Origin: Chloroflexota bacterium
GTDB lineage: Bacteria; Chloroflexota; UBA11872
NCBI GenBank assembly: GCA_022825895.1
Contig: JAJDVX010000004.1
Location: 43,796 to 107,795, forward strand
Reading direction: 5' to 3'
DNA length: 64,000 nt
The notes under the pieces are model-generated. The model saw nothing but the letters and a program-made list of their open reading frames with translations. It made no database searches and was not told where the DNA came from. This document shows positions 42,603-52,020 of this stretch, in pieces (the stretch's first letter is position 1; each line of letters begins with the position of its first letter). A program made the position numbers and the translations under genes.

Positions 42603-43952
42603 TCACGAGGACGCCCGGCGTTCGGCGGCACGCGCGTGGCCTTCCAAGCCCTCGGCCCGGGCAAGGCGCGCCGCCACGGGCGCCAGCGCCGACGCTCGGT
42701 CTGCCGTCAGGCGCACGACGGAGACCGCCTTGAGGAACGAGCGCACACCCACCGGCGAAGCGAAGCGTGCCGTCCCGCCCGTCGGCATGATGTGGCTCGG
42801 CCCCGCCACGTAGTCACCCAGCACTTCCGGCGACGCGCTGCCCAGGAACACACCACCTGCATGTCGTACAAGCGGCAATAGCGCTTCGGGATCGTCTACC
42901 AGCAGACACAGGTGCTCCGGCGCGTATGCGTTGGAAAGCTCGACGGCCGCTGCCAGGTCGTCCACTACACCCACGCCGCCCCGTTGCTCAAAGCTGTCCC
43001 ACGCCACTTCCGCGCGCGGCAGGGTTGCCAACTGCGCCGCAACCTGGCCTGCCACCTCGGCGGCGAGCGCCGCGTCGGTCGTCAGAGCAATGGGGCTTGC
43101 CGGTCCCCCGTGCTCGGCCTGGGCGATCAAATCGGCGGCCACCTCCGCGGCGTCCGCCGTGGCGTCGGCAATGACCAGCGTCTCGGTCGGGCCGGGCAAC
43201 AGGTCGACGCCAATGACCCCGTACAGCGCACGAGTCGCCAGCATGACCCACGCATTGCCGGGAGCCACGATCACATCGCAGCGGGGCACGGTTTGCGTTC
43301 CCATTGCCAGGGCGGCGATGGCCTGCGCGCCGCCCATTCCGAACACACGATCAACGCCGGCCGCGTTGGCCGCGGCCGCCAACGCCGGTGCAATGCCCGT
43401 CGAGCGGACCGGCGTGGTGACCACAACCTCGCCTACGCCGGCCACCCGCGCCGGAACCGCGGCCATGAGCAGGCTGGAAACCAGCGGCGCCGCCTGTCCC
43501 GGCACATGCAATCCCGCCCGGTCCACCGGCACCCACTGCTGACCGACGCCCAAATCGGGCAGGTCGAATCCCACGGGCATCTCACGCTCGTGATAGGCGC
43601 GAATCCGCTCGGCCGCGAACTCGATGTCGGCTCGCAATGCCGGATCGACCTGTCGACCGGCTTCGGCCAGCTCGGCAGGCGGTATTTCGAAGGACGGGCC
43701 CACGTAATCGCCCAGTGCTTCGGCGATGCGTCGTATGGCCTCGTCACCCTCGTCCCGAACCTCTCGGATGACTCGCTCGACATAGCCGATCGGCGTCAGC
43801 GTCTCGCCGAAGACGTTCGAGGCCGCCCGTACCGCCGAATCGTCGATGGTGACGAGGTCCGGTGAGCGCGCCAGCAGCGTGCGCCGCACGGCATCGGCCC
43901 CGTGCACGATTCGCACGACGCGTCTTGTGGACTGGCGTGACAGACCGTTCAT
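42603..43952 (-). CDS. hisD: Histidinol dehydrogenase
   Basis: A 449-residue HisD. Recognisable segments are H-V-P-G near residue 165, the substrate/NAD region A-G-P-T-E-T-style L-P-G-P-T-E-T-L-V-I-A-D, A-Q-A-E-H-G-G-P-A-S, and near the C-terminus A-P-E-H-L-C-L and G-D-Y-V-A-G-P-S-H-I-M-P-T-G-G-T-A-R, the metal/active-site block. It oxidises histidinol to histidine with two NAD. AGGA lies 7 nt before the ATG; it starts 9 nt after dtd. Confidence 0.96.
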   Translation of the reverse strand: MNGLSRQSTRRVVRIVHGADAVRRTLLARSPDLVTIDDSAVRAASNVFGETLTPIGYVERVIREVRDEGDEAIRRIAEALGDYVGPSFEIPPAELAEAGRQVDPALRADIEFAAERIRAYHEREMPVGFDLPDLGVGQQWVPVDRAGLHVPGQAAPLVSSLLMAAVPARVAGVGEVVVTTPVRSTGIAPALAAAANAAGVDRVFGMGGAQAIAALAMGTQTVPRCDVIVAPGNAWVMLATRALYGVIGVDLLPGPTETLVIADATADAAEVAADLIAQAEHGGPASPIALTTDAALAAEVAGQVAAQLATLPRAEVAWDSFEQRGGVGVVDDLAAAVELSNAYAPEHLCLLVDDPEALLPLVRHAGGVFLGSASPEVLGDYVAGPSHIMPTGGTARFASPVGVRSFLKAVSVVRLTADRASALAPVAARLARAEGLEGHARAAERRASS

Positions 43953-43961
43953 GTCAAAGTC

Positions 43962-44429
43962 CTAGGCCTGCCGCCGCGGCGTGCGGCGGTCGTGGCTGTC
44001 GATGGTGATGGTGACCGGCCCGCTGTTTACCAGCGCCACCTCCATATCAGCTTGGAAGCGACCGGTACGCACCGACACGCCTTGAGCAGTCAGCGCCGTT
44101 GCCAGATCATCGATCAGATTGGCGGCGCGATCAGGCGCCTCCGCGCCGGTAAAGCTCGGTCGCCGGCCCTTGCGCGTATCGGCAATCAATGTGAATTGCG
44201 AGATCAGCAACACCTCGCCGTTAGTGTCAAGCACTGAGCGGTTCATGCGGCCAGCCTCGTCCGCCAGCACTCGGAGATTCGCCACCTTGTCGGCCAGGTA
44301 AGCCACGTCCGCGTCTTCATCGCCCCTGGCGACACCGGCCAGAACCACAAGACCGTGACCGATCGAGGCGTACTCGTGACCGCCGATGTGCACCGCGGCC
44401 TTTGCCACACGCTGAACGACCGCACGCAT
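43962..44429 (-). CDS. dtd: D-aminoacyl-tRNA deacylase
   Basis: A 155-residue Dtd with the two defining motifs: S-Q-F-T-L-I-A-D-T-R-K-G-R-R-P-S-F (family S-Q-F-T-L) and the C-terminal N-S-G-P-V-T-I (family N-x-G-P-V-T), whose cis-Pro enforces D-chirality selection. It removes D-amino acids mischarged onto tRNA. The N-terminus M-R-A-V-V-Q-R-V is standard. It lies 32 nt after the FmdB-type gene and directly before hisD. Confidence 0.96.
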   Translation of the reverse strand: MRAVVQRVAKAAVHIGGHEYASIGHGLVVLAGVARGDEDADVAYLADKVANLRVLADEAGRMNRSVLDTNGEVLLISQFTLIADTRKGRRPSFTGAEAPDRAANLIDDLATALTAQGVSVRTGRFQADMEVALVNSGPVTITIDSHDRRTPRRQA

Positions 44430-44461
44430 CTCCGGAGCTAGGGTCAGCGAAAGCCGAACGG

Positions 44462-44815
44462 CTAGCTGGAGCTGTCTCCAGAGCCTGTGGGCTTGTCGGG
44501 TCCCGAGGCGGAAGCGCCGGCCTTGGCGGCGCCGTCAGACGTGCTCCCGTTGCTCTTGGCTCCGTCCGACTTCACAGGTTTGGCATCGGAGGTTTCCGGA
44601 GGCTTGCCGTCGGCCTTGAACTTCTTTCTTTCGGACTCGGATCGGCTGTCGGTTGCGTACCAGCCGCTGCCCTTGAAGATGATGCCGGCGGGATGAAACA
44701 CCTTTTTCAGCTTTCCACCACATGCCTCGCAGATGGTCAGCGGATCGTCGCTAAAGCTCTGAAATACTTCAAGACGATTGCCGCAGTCCGAACATTCGTA
44801 TTCGTAGGTCGGCAC
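44462..44815 (-). CDS. FmdB-family zinc-ribbon protein
   Basis: A 117-residue protein starting at GTG 44815 with GGGAGAAG upstream. The N-terminal zinc ribbon is P-T-Y-E-Y-E-C-S-D-C-G, then I-C-E-A-C-G-G-K-L, as in the FmdB/CxxC_CxxC_SSSS family. F-K-G-S-G-W-Y-A-T-D follows, also conserved in that family. The C-terminal half is Ser/Gly/Lys/Asp-rich and probably disordered. Function is uncertain; a regulatory role was proposed for FmdB. It is the first gene of the long minus-strand train, facing the divergent gene at 45016 across a 200-nt shared promoter region. Confidence 0.88.
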   Translation of the reverse strand: MPTYEYECSDCGNRLEVFQSFSDDPLTICEACGGKLKKVFHPAGIIFKGSGWYATDSRSESERKKFKADGKPPETSDAKPVKSDGAKSNGSTSDGAAKAGASASGPDKPTGSGDSSS

Positions 44816-45015
44816 GACTCGACTTCTCCCGACAGTTGGGGATTGGCGCAAACTGAATCAAGGGACGCCAGATTTGAGTATACGGAGACGGACGGCGCGT
44901 ACGAGTCTCCGCCAGGGGCAACTCTTCCGAGACTCGGCCCTCTGGCCGACGGCATGGGTGCGGCCTGGTGCTAGCATGAGTCACGACCTGCACCTCACGG
45001 CCAGACCGGAGTGCC

Positions 45016-45360
45016 ATGCGCTGCCAAGAGTGCGATCACCAAAACACCGAGGGCGCTTGGCTCTGCATCAATTGCGGGGCCAAATTGCCCCGTCCGGAAG
45101 ACCAGGAAAGTACGGCCGAGTCTCCAGGCAGGGCGGCCGAACCCGCGGCCGAGAGCGATGAGCCGAGCCGGTTCGCACCCCAGATCAGCGAAAACCTGCG
45201 CCGCCTGCGCGACCGCACCGAGCGCGAACGTGCACGTCAACGACCAGCTCAGGCCTCTCCCGGAACCAGCGGGAGCTTCCTCGGAATCCCAATCATGGTC
45301 TGGGGGCTGGTCATCTTCGTATTCATCGCGTTCATTTACGCGATGTCCGCGCTGCAATAG
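45016..45360 (+). CDS. Zinc-ribbon protein with C-terminal transmembrane helix
   Basis: A 114-residue protein. The N-terminal zinc ribbon C-Q-E-C, then C-I-N-C-G-A-K-L (four cysteines in two CxxC knuckles) is followed by an acidic, Ala/Glu-rich linker and a basic helix R-L-R-D-R-T-E-R-E-R-A-R-Q-R. A single C-terminal transmembrane segment, W-G-L-V-I-F-V-F-I-A-F-I-Y-A-M, completes it. CCGGAG precedes the ATG by 4 nt. It is probably tail-anchored with the ribbon in the cytoplasm. No specific function is known. It is the first gene of the plus-strand train, followed by a 111-nt gap. Confidence 0.8.
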   Translation: MRCQECDHQNTEGAWLCINCGAKLPRPEDQESTAESPGRAAEPAAESDEPSRFAPQISENLRRLRDRTERERARQRPAQASPGTSGSFLGIPIMVWGLVIFVFIAFIYAMSALQ

Positions 45361-45471
45361 CCGGGCGGACGGGCGGCGAGTCGGCCGCAAACCACGCGAA
45401 TTCAGGCCACATTCGCCACTTTCAGTTTCGAAGCGATTTCGTGCCGGAGTCCGCAAGCCGGGGACCTGACA

Positions 45472-46617
45472 TTGCCGTCGACAGCCAATGCCAGGCCCCG
45501 TCCCATTGATCGGCCTTCCGTGACGTCGGCCAGCGCCGTATCGCGGCGTCTTCAAGCGCAGGCCAACCGCCAGCGACTCCTACCGTTCAGCGTGTTCATG
45601 GAACATGCGCTCTACGACAGGTGTGGGGGCTTCTACACCGCCGGTGACGCACCGTACGCCGACTATTTCACCAGCGTCAGCGTGCATCCGTCTCTGTTCG
45701 GTCAGCTGATGGCGATTCACCTTGGCGACGCTTGGCGAACCCTGGGACGGCCTGATCCCTTTCGCGTCGTTGAGCTTGGCGCGGCCGACGGTCGTCTCGC
45801 GGGTCAGATCCGCCAGGCGGCCGCCGACTTTTCGTGGGGCAAGGGCCTGGCTTATGTCGGCGTCGAGCGGGCGCCGGCCGCGCAGACCGCGGATGCACTG
45901 GACACCCTCTACGCGTCGATTGCTGACGTTCCAGCAGCCAGCGCCACCGCCATCATTTCCAACGAGTTCTTCGATGCCCTTCCCGTCCGCCTGGCCCGAC
46001 GGGCGACGGACGGCTGGGTCGAGGAATGCGTGGCTATGGGCAGCGAAGGCTGGGAATTCGCAGACAAGCGCGCGCCCGAGGAGGTTCGGGTCTACGCGAG
46101 CCGGTATGCCTCAGCCACGCCGGTGGGCGGACGCATCGAAATCCGGCAGGGCATCGAGCCAATCTTCCGGCACGCCGCCCGCCTGGCCGCGCAGGTCGTC
46201 ATGACGACCATCGACTATGGCGGCGTCAGCGCGATGGTGCACTCGGAGCGCCTGGCGGCCGGTACGCTGCTGGCCTACCGGCGCCACCGCGCCTCCGACG
46301 ACGTGCTCGCCAACCCCGGACATGCCGACTTGACCGCCCACGTAAACTTCACGCAGTTGATCGACGAAGGCCGGTCCCAGGGATTCGGCTGCTACCGAAT
46401 GGGCCAGCAGGCCGACTTCCTGGTTGCCCTGGGTGTAGGTGACCACCTCGTTCGATTCCAGGAGCAATCCGACGCCACGCTGGAGACCTACCGAGCCGAG
46501 CGCGAAGCCGTCTTTCAGCTCGTCTCGCCGACCGACCTCGGTCGCTTCCAGGTGCTGACCCAGGGCAAGGGAGTTGACTTGAGCCCGATCCGCGGCCTCA
46601 ACGCGCCGACCGACTGA
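45472..46617 (+). CDS. SAM-dependent methyltransferase, MidA/NDUFAF7 family
   Basis: About 381 residues if the TTG at 45472 (GGGGA upstream) is used; GTG 45520 is an alternative. Family marks are the N-terminal F-M-E-H-A-L-Y-D-R-C-G-G-F-Y (MidA's F-M-x-x-x-L-Y-x-x-x-G-Y-Y), D-Y-F-T-S-V-S-V-H-P-S-L-F-G-Q, and the SAM loop V-V-E-L-G-A-A-D-G-R. I-I-S-N-E-F-F-D-A-L-P-V-R and T-I-D-Y-G-G follow. The mitochondrial homologue methylates an arginine of complex I subunit NDUFS2; bacterial substrates are not established. Confidence 0.88.
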   Translation: MPSTANARPRPIDRPSVTSASAVSRRLQAQANRQRLLPFSVFMEHALYDRCGGFYTAGDAPYADYFTSVSVHPSLFGQLMAIHLGDAWRTLGRPDPFRVVELGAADGRLAGQIRQAAADFSWGKGLAYVGVERAPAAQTADALDTLYASIADVPAASATAIISNEFFDALPVRLARRATDGWVEECVAMGSEGWEFADKRAPEEVRVYASRYASATPVGGRIEIRQGIEPIFRHAARLAAQVVMTTIDYGGVSAMVHSERLAAGTLLAYRRHRASDDVLANPGHADLTAHVNFTQLIDEGRSQGFGCYRMGQQADFLVALGVGDHLVRFQEQSDATLETYRAEREAVFQLVSPTDLGRFQVLTQGKGVDLSPIRGLNAPTD

Positions 46618-46650
46618 CCTCGACACGCAGCCACAAGGGAGCAGGACTCA

Positions 46651-48063
<1,413 letters not shown>

Positions 48064-48106
48064 CCCGCCGCGTCATTCGACCAAGGGTGAAATCGATGCA
48101 CCGCCC

Positions 48107-49144
48107 ATGAGCGCAGATGCCCCCGCTGTATCAGTGCGGTCGCTGACGCGAGTATTTGAGCCGAAGGTACGTCGGGGCCTGCGCGGTCTGCTACCGCGCT
48201 TCCGGGCCGAGCCCGCCGAACCCAAGCGAATCGTCGCCGTCAACGACCTGAACCTGGACATTGCCGCCGGCCATTGCTTCGGTCTGCTGGGACCGAACGG
48301 CGCGGGCAAGACCACGACCGTCAAGATGCTCGCCACGTTGCTGGAACCAACCTCCGGGAACGCATCCGTGGCCGGCTTCGACGTGGCCCGCTCGCCCCGC
48401 CAGGTCCGCCGCAACATTGGCGTCCTCTTCGCTGGCGAACGCGGTATGTACTGGCGGCTGTCCGGCCGCGAAAACCTTGAGCTCTTCGGCACGTTGTCAT
48501 TCATGCCCAGGGAGCGTCTCGCCGACCGAATCACGGCAGCCGCCCAGCAATTCGAGCTGCAGGATCGAATGGATGACCTCGTCGAGACCTATAGCACTGG
48601 CATGAAACAGCGCCTCAACCTCGCCCGCGCCACCCTGCACGAGCCGCCGGTGCTCCTGCTCGATGAGCCCACCGCCGCCCTCGACCCAGTCGCCGCCCGC
48701 GAAGCGCGTCATCTCATCCGTCAAATTGCCGAGTCGGGTACCGCCATCCTGCTCACGACCCACAATCTCTACGAAGCCGAGCAGATCTGCGACCGCGTCG
48801 GGATCATCCAGAGCGGCACGCTGGTTGCCGAAGGGCGGCCGGCGGACCTCATCCGGCAGGCCGGCGAAGTGCCGCGCCTGGACCTCCTTCTGCGCGGCGA
48901 CCTGGCCACAGCCAAAGCGGTCATCGGGTCCGATGGCCTCTGGTGGGGTGAGGTCAACAGCGATCGCGAGTTCGCCGTCGCCGCTCGCGCGCCGCAGGGC
49001 TGGCGCAGCAGCGAGGCCCTGACCAGCGCGCTGGTCAGCCAGGGAATCGTGGTTGAGCAAGCCCGTCTTCGGGAACCCGACTTGGAAGACGCCTACATCG
49101 CCATCACCGGCTCTCGCATCGAGCGGCCCTTTATTGAACGCTAG
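48107..49144 (+). CDS. ABC-2 type exporter ATP-binding protein
   Basis: A 345-residue ATPase. Walker A G-P-N-G-A-G-K-T is at 62-69, signature Y-S-T-G-M-K-Q-R at 162-169 (a known variant of L-S-G-G-Q in ABC-2 drug/antibiotic exporters), and Walker B L-L-L-D-E-P at 183-188. The switch His is in L-L-T-T-H-N (219). An insert at residues 20-42 between the first strand and Walker A is longer than usual. The C-terminal about 90 residues form the accessory domain and end R-E-P-D-L-E-D-A-Y-I-A-I-T. Two permease genes follow directly, the first starting inside this gene's last codons. Confidence 0.93.
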   Translation: MSADAPAVSVRSLTRVFEPKVRRGLRGLLPRFRAEPAEPKRIVAVNDLNLDIAAGHCFGLLGPNGAGKTTTVKMLATLLEPTSGNASVAGFDVARSPRQVRRNIGVLFAGERGMYWRLSGRENLELFGTLSFMPRERLADRITAAAQQFELQDRMDDLVETYSTGMKQRLNLARATLHEPPVLLLDEPTAALDPVAAREARHLIRQIAESGTAILLTTHNLYEAEQICDRVGIIQSGTLVAEGRPADLIRQAGEVPRLDLLLRGDLATAKAVIGSDGLWWGEVNSDREFAVAARAPQGWRSSEALTSALVSQGIVVEQARLREPDLEDAYIAITGSRIERPFIER

Positions 49145-49979
49145 CGTCGCGCAGGTACGCGGCGAGTTCCGGGCCTTTCTCGCGCTCGCTCGTAAGGGCT
49201 GGAAAGTCGACCGGCGCCAGCCGCTCTTCGTGACGTCCGGCCTGATCGGAACGTTTCAGTGGGTGTTGCCAATCGTGCTTGCCACGATCGCCCTGGCGGG
49301 ACCGGACGATGCGGGCCTTCGGCGGTTTGTGGAAGCCACCGGCACGGATGCCTATCTCGCCTACTCGGTCATCGGCGCCATCGCCTTTCTCTGGGCCGGT
49401 TGGATGCTATCGGCGCTTTCCTTCAATCTGCGTCTGGACAGAACCCTGGGCACGCTGCCGACCCTCTGGACATCCGCTGCGGCGCGCGCGGTCCTGACGT
49501 GCGGTGGAGCGCTGGGACGCACCGCAGTGCCTGCTGTCATGGCCACGGCGGCGTTCGGCATTGCCTGGGCGCTCTTCAGGTTCCCGCTGGCGCCCAACGT
49601 CGGCCCAACACTGGGCGTGCTGCTGTGCGGCGGACTGGCGATGATTGGGCTTGCGCTTCCATTGGCGGCCGTCACCCTCAGATACCGCGAGGCGCACTAC
49701 CTCGTGTCCTTGTTCGTGGTGGGAACCGGAATCCTTGCCGGCATTGCCTATCCGGTTGACCTGCTTCCGGATTGGGCACAATGGCTGTCCACGCTCCTGG
49801 CGCCCACCTGGCTGATCCAAGGGCTGCGTGCGGCACTGATCTTCAGCGACATTCCGGACGCCATGCGCTCGTGTGGCGTGCTGCTGGCATTGGCCCTGGT
49901 GTACGGAGCTGCCGGACTCGTCCTGCTGCGAGTCATGGATTCGGCGGCTCGCGCCAAAGGCGAACTGGAGTGGATGTAA
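49134..49979 (+). CDS. ABC-2 type permease, subunit A copy 1
   Basis: About 281 residues with six hydrophobic helices. TTG 49134 is chosen because the duplicated downstream copy begins with the same L-N-A reading and also overlaps the (remnant) ATPase end. A frame extension further upstream lies fully inside the ATPase. Hallmarks shared with copy 2 are W-V-L-P-V/I-V-L-A-T-I-A-L-A-G-P, F-G-I-A-W-A-L and G-I-L-A-G-I-A-Y-P-V-D, plus the terminal A-A-R-A-K-G-E-L-E-W. It likely forms a heterodimeric membrane channel with the next gene; the cargo could be a lipid, glycan or drug. Confidence 0.82.
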   Translation: MNASVAQVRGEFRAFLALARKGWKVDRRQPLFVTSGLIGTFQWVLPIVLATIALAGPDDAGLRRFVEATGTDAYLAYSVIGAIAFLWAGWMLSALSFNLRLDRTLGTLPTLWTSAAARAVLTCGGALGRTAVPAVMATAAFGIAWALFRFPLAPNVGPTLGVLLCGGLAMIGLALPLAAVTLRYREAHYLVSLFVVGTGILAGIAYPVDLLPDWAQWLSTLLAPTWLIQGLRAALIFSDIPDAMRSCGVLLALALVYGAAGLVLLRVMDSAARAKGELEWM

Positions 49980-50810
49980 GTGACACGCGTCGGCGTTGAG
50001 GCGATGTGGGCCGCAAAGGCCATCCTCGCCCATGCGCGTGCCCAGTGGCTGGAGATCTCGCGCTTCAAGGCGCTGTGGGTGTATGAGGCTGGCTGGGCGT
50101 TTCTCCTCTTCGTGCCTCTGGCGCTAACCGGCATGGCCTTCGGCGATGCCGGTTTCGAAGCCAGTGGAGGCGGTCAGAGTTTCCTGGCCTTTGCAGTCAT
50201 GGGCTTTGTCGCACTTAACGTCGCGACGGCCGCCTTGTGGCGGGGCGTTGTGTTCCTGGAGAAGTCCAACCAGACCGGAACGCTCGCGCATCTTTGGGCG
50301 ACCGAGGCGCCCCGCTGGACAGCGCTGACTGGCGCCACGCTAGTTGACGTAGGTATTGCAGCGCTCCGGGGGCTGCTGATCCTGGTGATTGCCAGCGCGC
50401 TCTTCAAGGGCGCGGCGTTTTCCGTCTCTGTACCGACGGTCCTGGCCTTACTGATCGCCTTGGTTGCCTTCTGGGGCCTTGGCCTCGCACTGGCGGGTGT
50501 CGGGCTGGTGGCCCGCCAGGCACGCTTTCCTGAGATGCTCGGCGCACTCGCCATGGTCATGGCGGGCGGCACCTACCCGATCGCCATTCTTCCCTGGAGC
50601 GTGCGCTGGATCAGCTACGTCAATCCCTACACCTATGTCGTTGACCTCGTGCGCTCAACGACCATTGGCACGCCTCCCCAGCTCGCGATCGAGCTCGAGT
50701 TCCTGATCGTGAGCGCCATCGCAATTGCCTGCGTGCTCGGTGGAAGCCGGATCCTTTCCGTCTGTGAGCGGATAGCAGTTCAGCGGGGCCTTGTTGGCCT
50801 GCATGCTTAG
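49980..50810 (+). CDS. ABC-2 type permease, subunit B copy 1
   Basis: A 276-residue six-helix permease whose GTG start follows the previous TAA with no gap. Conserved with copy 2: F-E-A-S-G-G-G-Q-S-F-L-A-F-A-V, T-E/A-E-A-P-R-W-x-A-L, I-L-P-W-S-V-R-W-I, Y-V/I-N-P-Y/F-T-Y-V, and C-E-R-I-A-V/I-x-R-G-L-V-G-L-H-A at the end. The Y-x-N-P block before the last helix is typical of ABC-2 membrane proteins. It probably pairs with subunit A. Confidence 0.83.
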   Translation: MTRVGVEAMWAAKAILAHARAQWLEISRFKALWVYEAGWAFLLFVPLALTGMAFGDAGFEASGGGQSFLAFAVMGFVALNVATAALWRGVVFLEKSNQTGTLAHLWATEAPRWTALTGATLVDVGIAALRGLLILVIASALFKGAAFSVSVPTVLALLIALVAFWGLGLALAGVGLVARQARFPEMLGALAMVMAGGTYPIAILPWSVRWISYVNPYTYVVDLVRSTTIGTPPQLAIELEFLIVSAIAIACVLGGSRILSVCERIAVQRGLVGLHA

Positions 50811-51029
50811 ACCTCAGGAAACCTGCTGACCGGCGCCCGAGCGGCCGCCTCGAATCGCACCGACGAAAGGCTCCAACGCTTAGGCCAGTGGGCAAGATGG
50901 AGCCTAGAGTTCGAGCTTACGTGCGCTGAGGCCGCTAACCTACGTGGCCGACAGGCTTGGGTGAATGCCACATACCGCACATGACCTCAAATCCACCCAC
51001 CGTGCCGCACCTTACGCTCGTGCACGTCT
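50811..51029 (+). other. Eroded spacer between duplicated permease pairs
   Basis: No gene is convincing in this stretch. Together with the following 150 nt it occupies the place where a second ABC ATPase gene would be expected, given that the permease pair after it copies the pair before it. The frame of the ATPase remnant stays open back to a TGA at 50982-50984, and resemblance to the ATPase fades before about 51030. Confidence 0.5.
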
Positions 51030-51182
51030 GTCTACGCTCGGTCACCAGAGGGCTACGCGCTCAGCCACCTTATCGGCGACGACTTAATCGCAGTAAAGGG
51101 AATCAGGATCCTCGGAAGCGACCCGAGAGAACCCAGCGTGGCAATCCTGGAATTGCCGATCGAGCATCTCCTTGTTGAACGC
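51030..51182 (+). pseudogene. Remnant of the 3' end of a second ABC ATPase gene
   Basis: In frame with 51126 the sequence reads V-Y-A-R-S-P-E-G-Y, then G-I-R-I-L, then R-E-P-S-V-A-I-L-E-L-P-I-E-H-L-L-V-E-R. The intact ATPase ends A-A-R-A-P-Q-G-W, then G-I-V-V-E, then R-E-P, six residues absent here, and I-A-I-T-G-S-R-I-E-R-P-F-I-E-R. The matches are in the same order and the same position relative to the permease start. The codon after E-R, TAG in the intact gene, is CGG here, so the frame runs on. No start, Walker A or Walker B is present upstream. The permease pair copy 2 begins in the last codons, as in copy 1. Confidence 0.75.
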
Positions 51183-52020
51183 CGGCGCCCAGGAAATCCG
51201 CCGCGAGCTCTCGGCTCTGGTCAGACTCACTCGCAAGGGCTCAACGATCGAGCGCCGGCAGCCGTATTTCGCTACGGCAAGCGTCTTGTTAACGGTGGAG
51301 TGGGTGCTGCCGGTTGTCCTGGCCACGATCGCGCTGGCCGGTCCAAATGAAACGGGACTTGAGAACTTTGTCAATCTGGCCGGGACAGACAATTACCTAG
51401 CCTTCACTGTGATCGGCGCAACGACGTTTCTGTGGATTGGCTGGGTCACGACCGTGCTCGCCAGCGACCTCCGACAGGAACGGAATCTGGGCACGCTGCC
51501 CACCATCTGGGCCAGCGCCACATCACGCCTCGTACTCATCAGCGGTGGACCGATCGGACGCACGCTCTGGCCGTCGGTCGTGGCACTTGGCGCGTTTGGG
51601 ATTGCCTGGGCACTTCTCAGGTTTCCCATGGAGCCAAACATCGGACCGGGCGCGGCCGCCATGGTCTGCGGCCTACTGGCGAGCGTTGGAATCGCCTTTG
51701 CGTGGGCCGCAATTATCTTGAGATATCGCGAAGGCCACTTTCTCGAGCAGCTATTACTTATGGGGTCTGGGATTCTCGCCGGGATTGCTTATCCGGTAGA
51801 TGTGCTTCCGGCCTGGGGCCAATGGATAGGCAACGTCTTTCCGGCAACCTGGATGATTCGTGGTCTTCGTGCCGCGTTCATCTTCGGCGAATTGGACGAC
51901 GTACGAAACGCCTGCGTCGTCCTGCTTGGAATGGCGCTGGCCTACGGCGCTATCGGACTTGGGCTGGTGCACGTGATGGATGCGGCGGCTCGGGCCAAAG
52001 GCGAACTCGAGTGGGTCTAA
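51172..52020 (+). CDS. ABC-2 type permease, subunit A copy 2
   Basis: A 282-residue paralogue of the gene at 49134, clearly homologous along its whole length but diverged. Identical islands include V-L-A-T-I-A-L-A-G-P, G-T-L-P-T and G-I-L-A-G-I-A-Y-P-V-D, plus A-A-R-A-K-G-E-L-E-W at the end. Six hydrophobic helices. TTG start at 51172 or 51175; the Asn-Ala after it aligns with copy 1. No dedicated ATPase survives next to it, so it presumably shares the ATPase at 48107 or another one. Confidence 0.82.
   Translation: MLNAGAQEIRRELSALVRLTRKGSTIERRQPYFATASVLLTVEWVLPVVLATIALAGPNETGLENFVNLAGTDNYLAFTVIGATTFLWIGWVTTVLASDLRQERNLGTLPTIWASATSRLVLISGGPIGRTLWPSVVALGAFGIAWALLRFPMEPNIGPGAAAMVCGLLASVGIAFAWAAIILRYREGHFLEQLLLMGSGILAGIAYPVDVLPAWGQWIGNVFPATWMIRGLRAAFIFGELDDVRNACVVLLGMALAYGAIGLGLVHVMDAAARAKGELEWV

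Noticed and set aside
44816..45015. Specific promoters in the divergent gap between the FmdB-type and zinc-ribbon membrane genes
   Set aside because: TATACT and TAGCAT-like -10 candidates exist, but no matching -35 at proper spacing could be seen.
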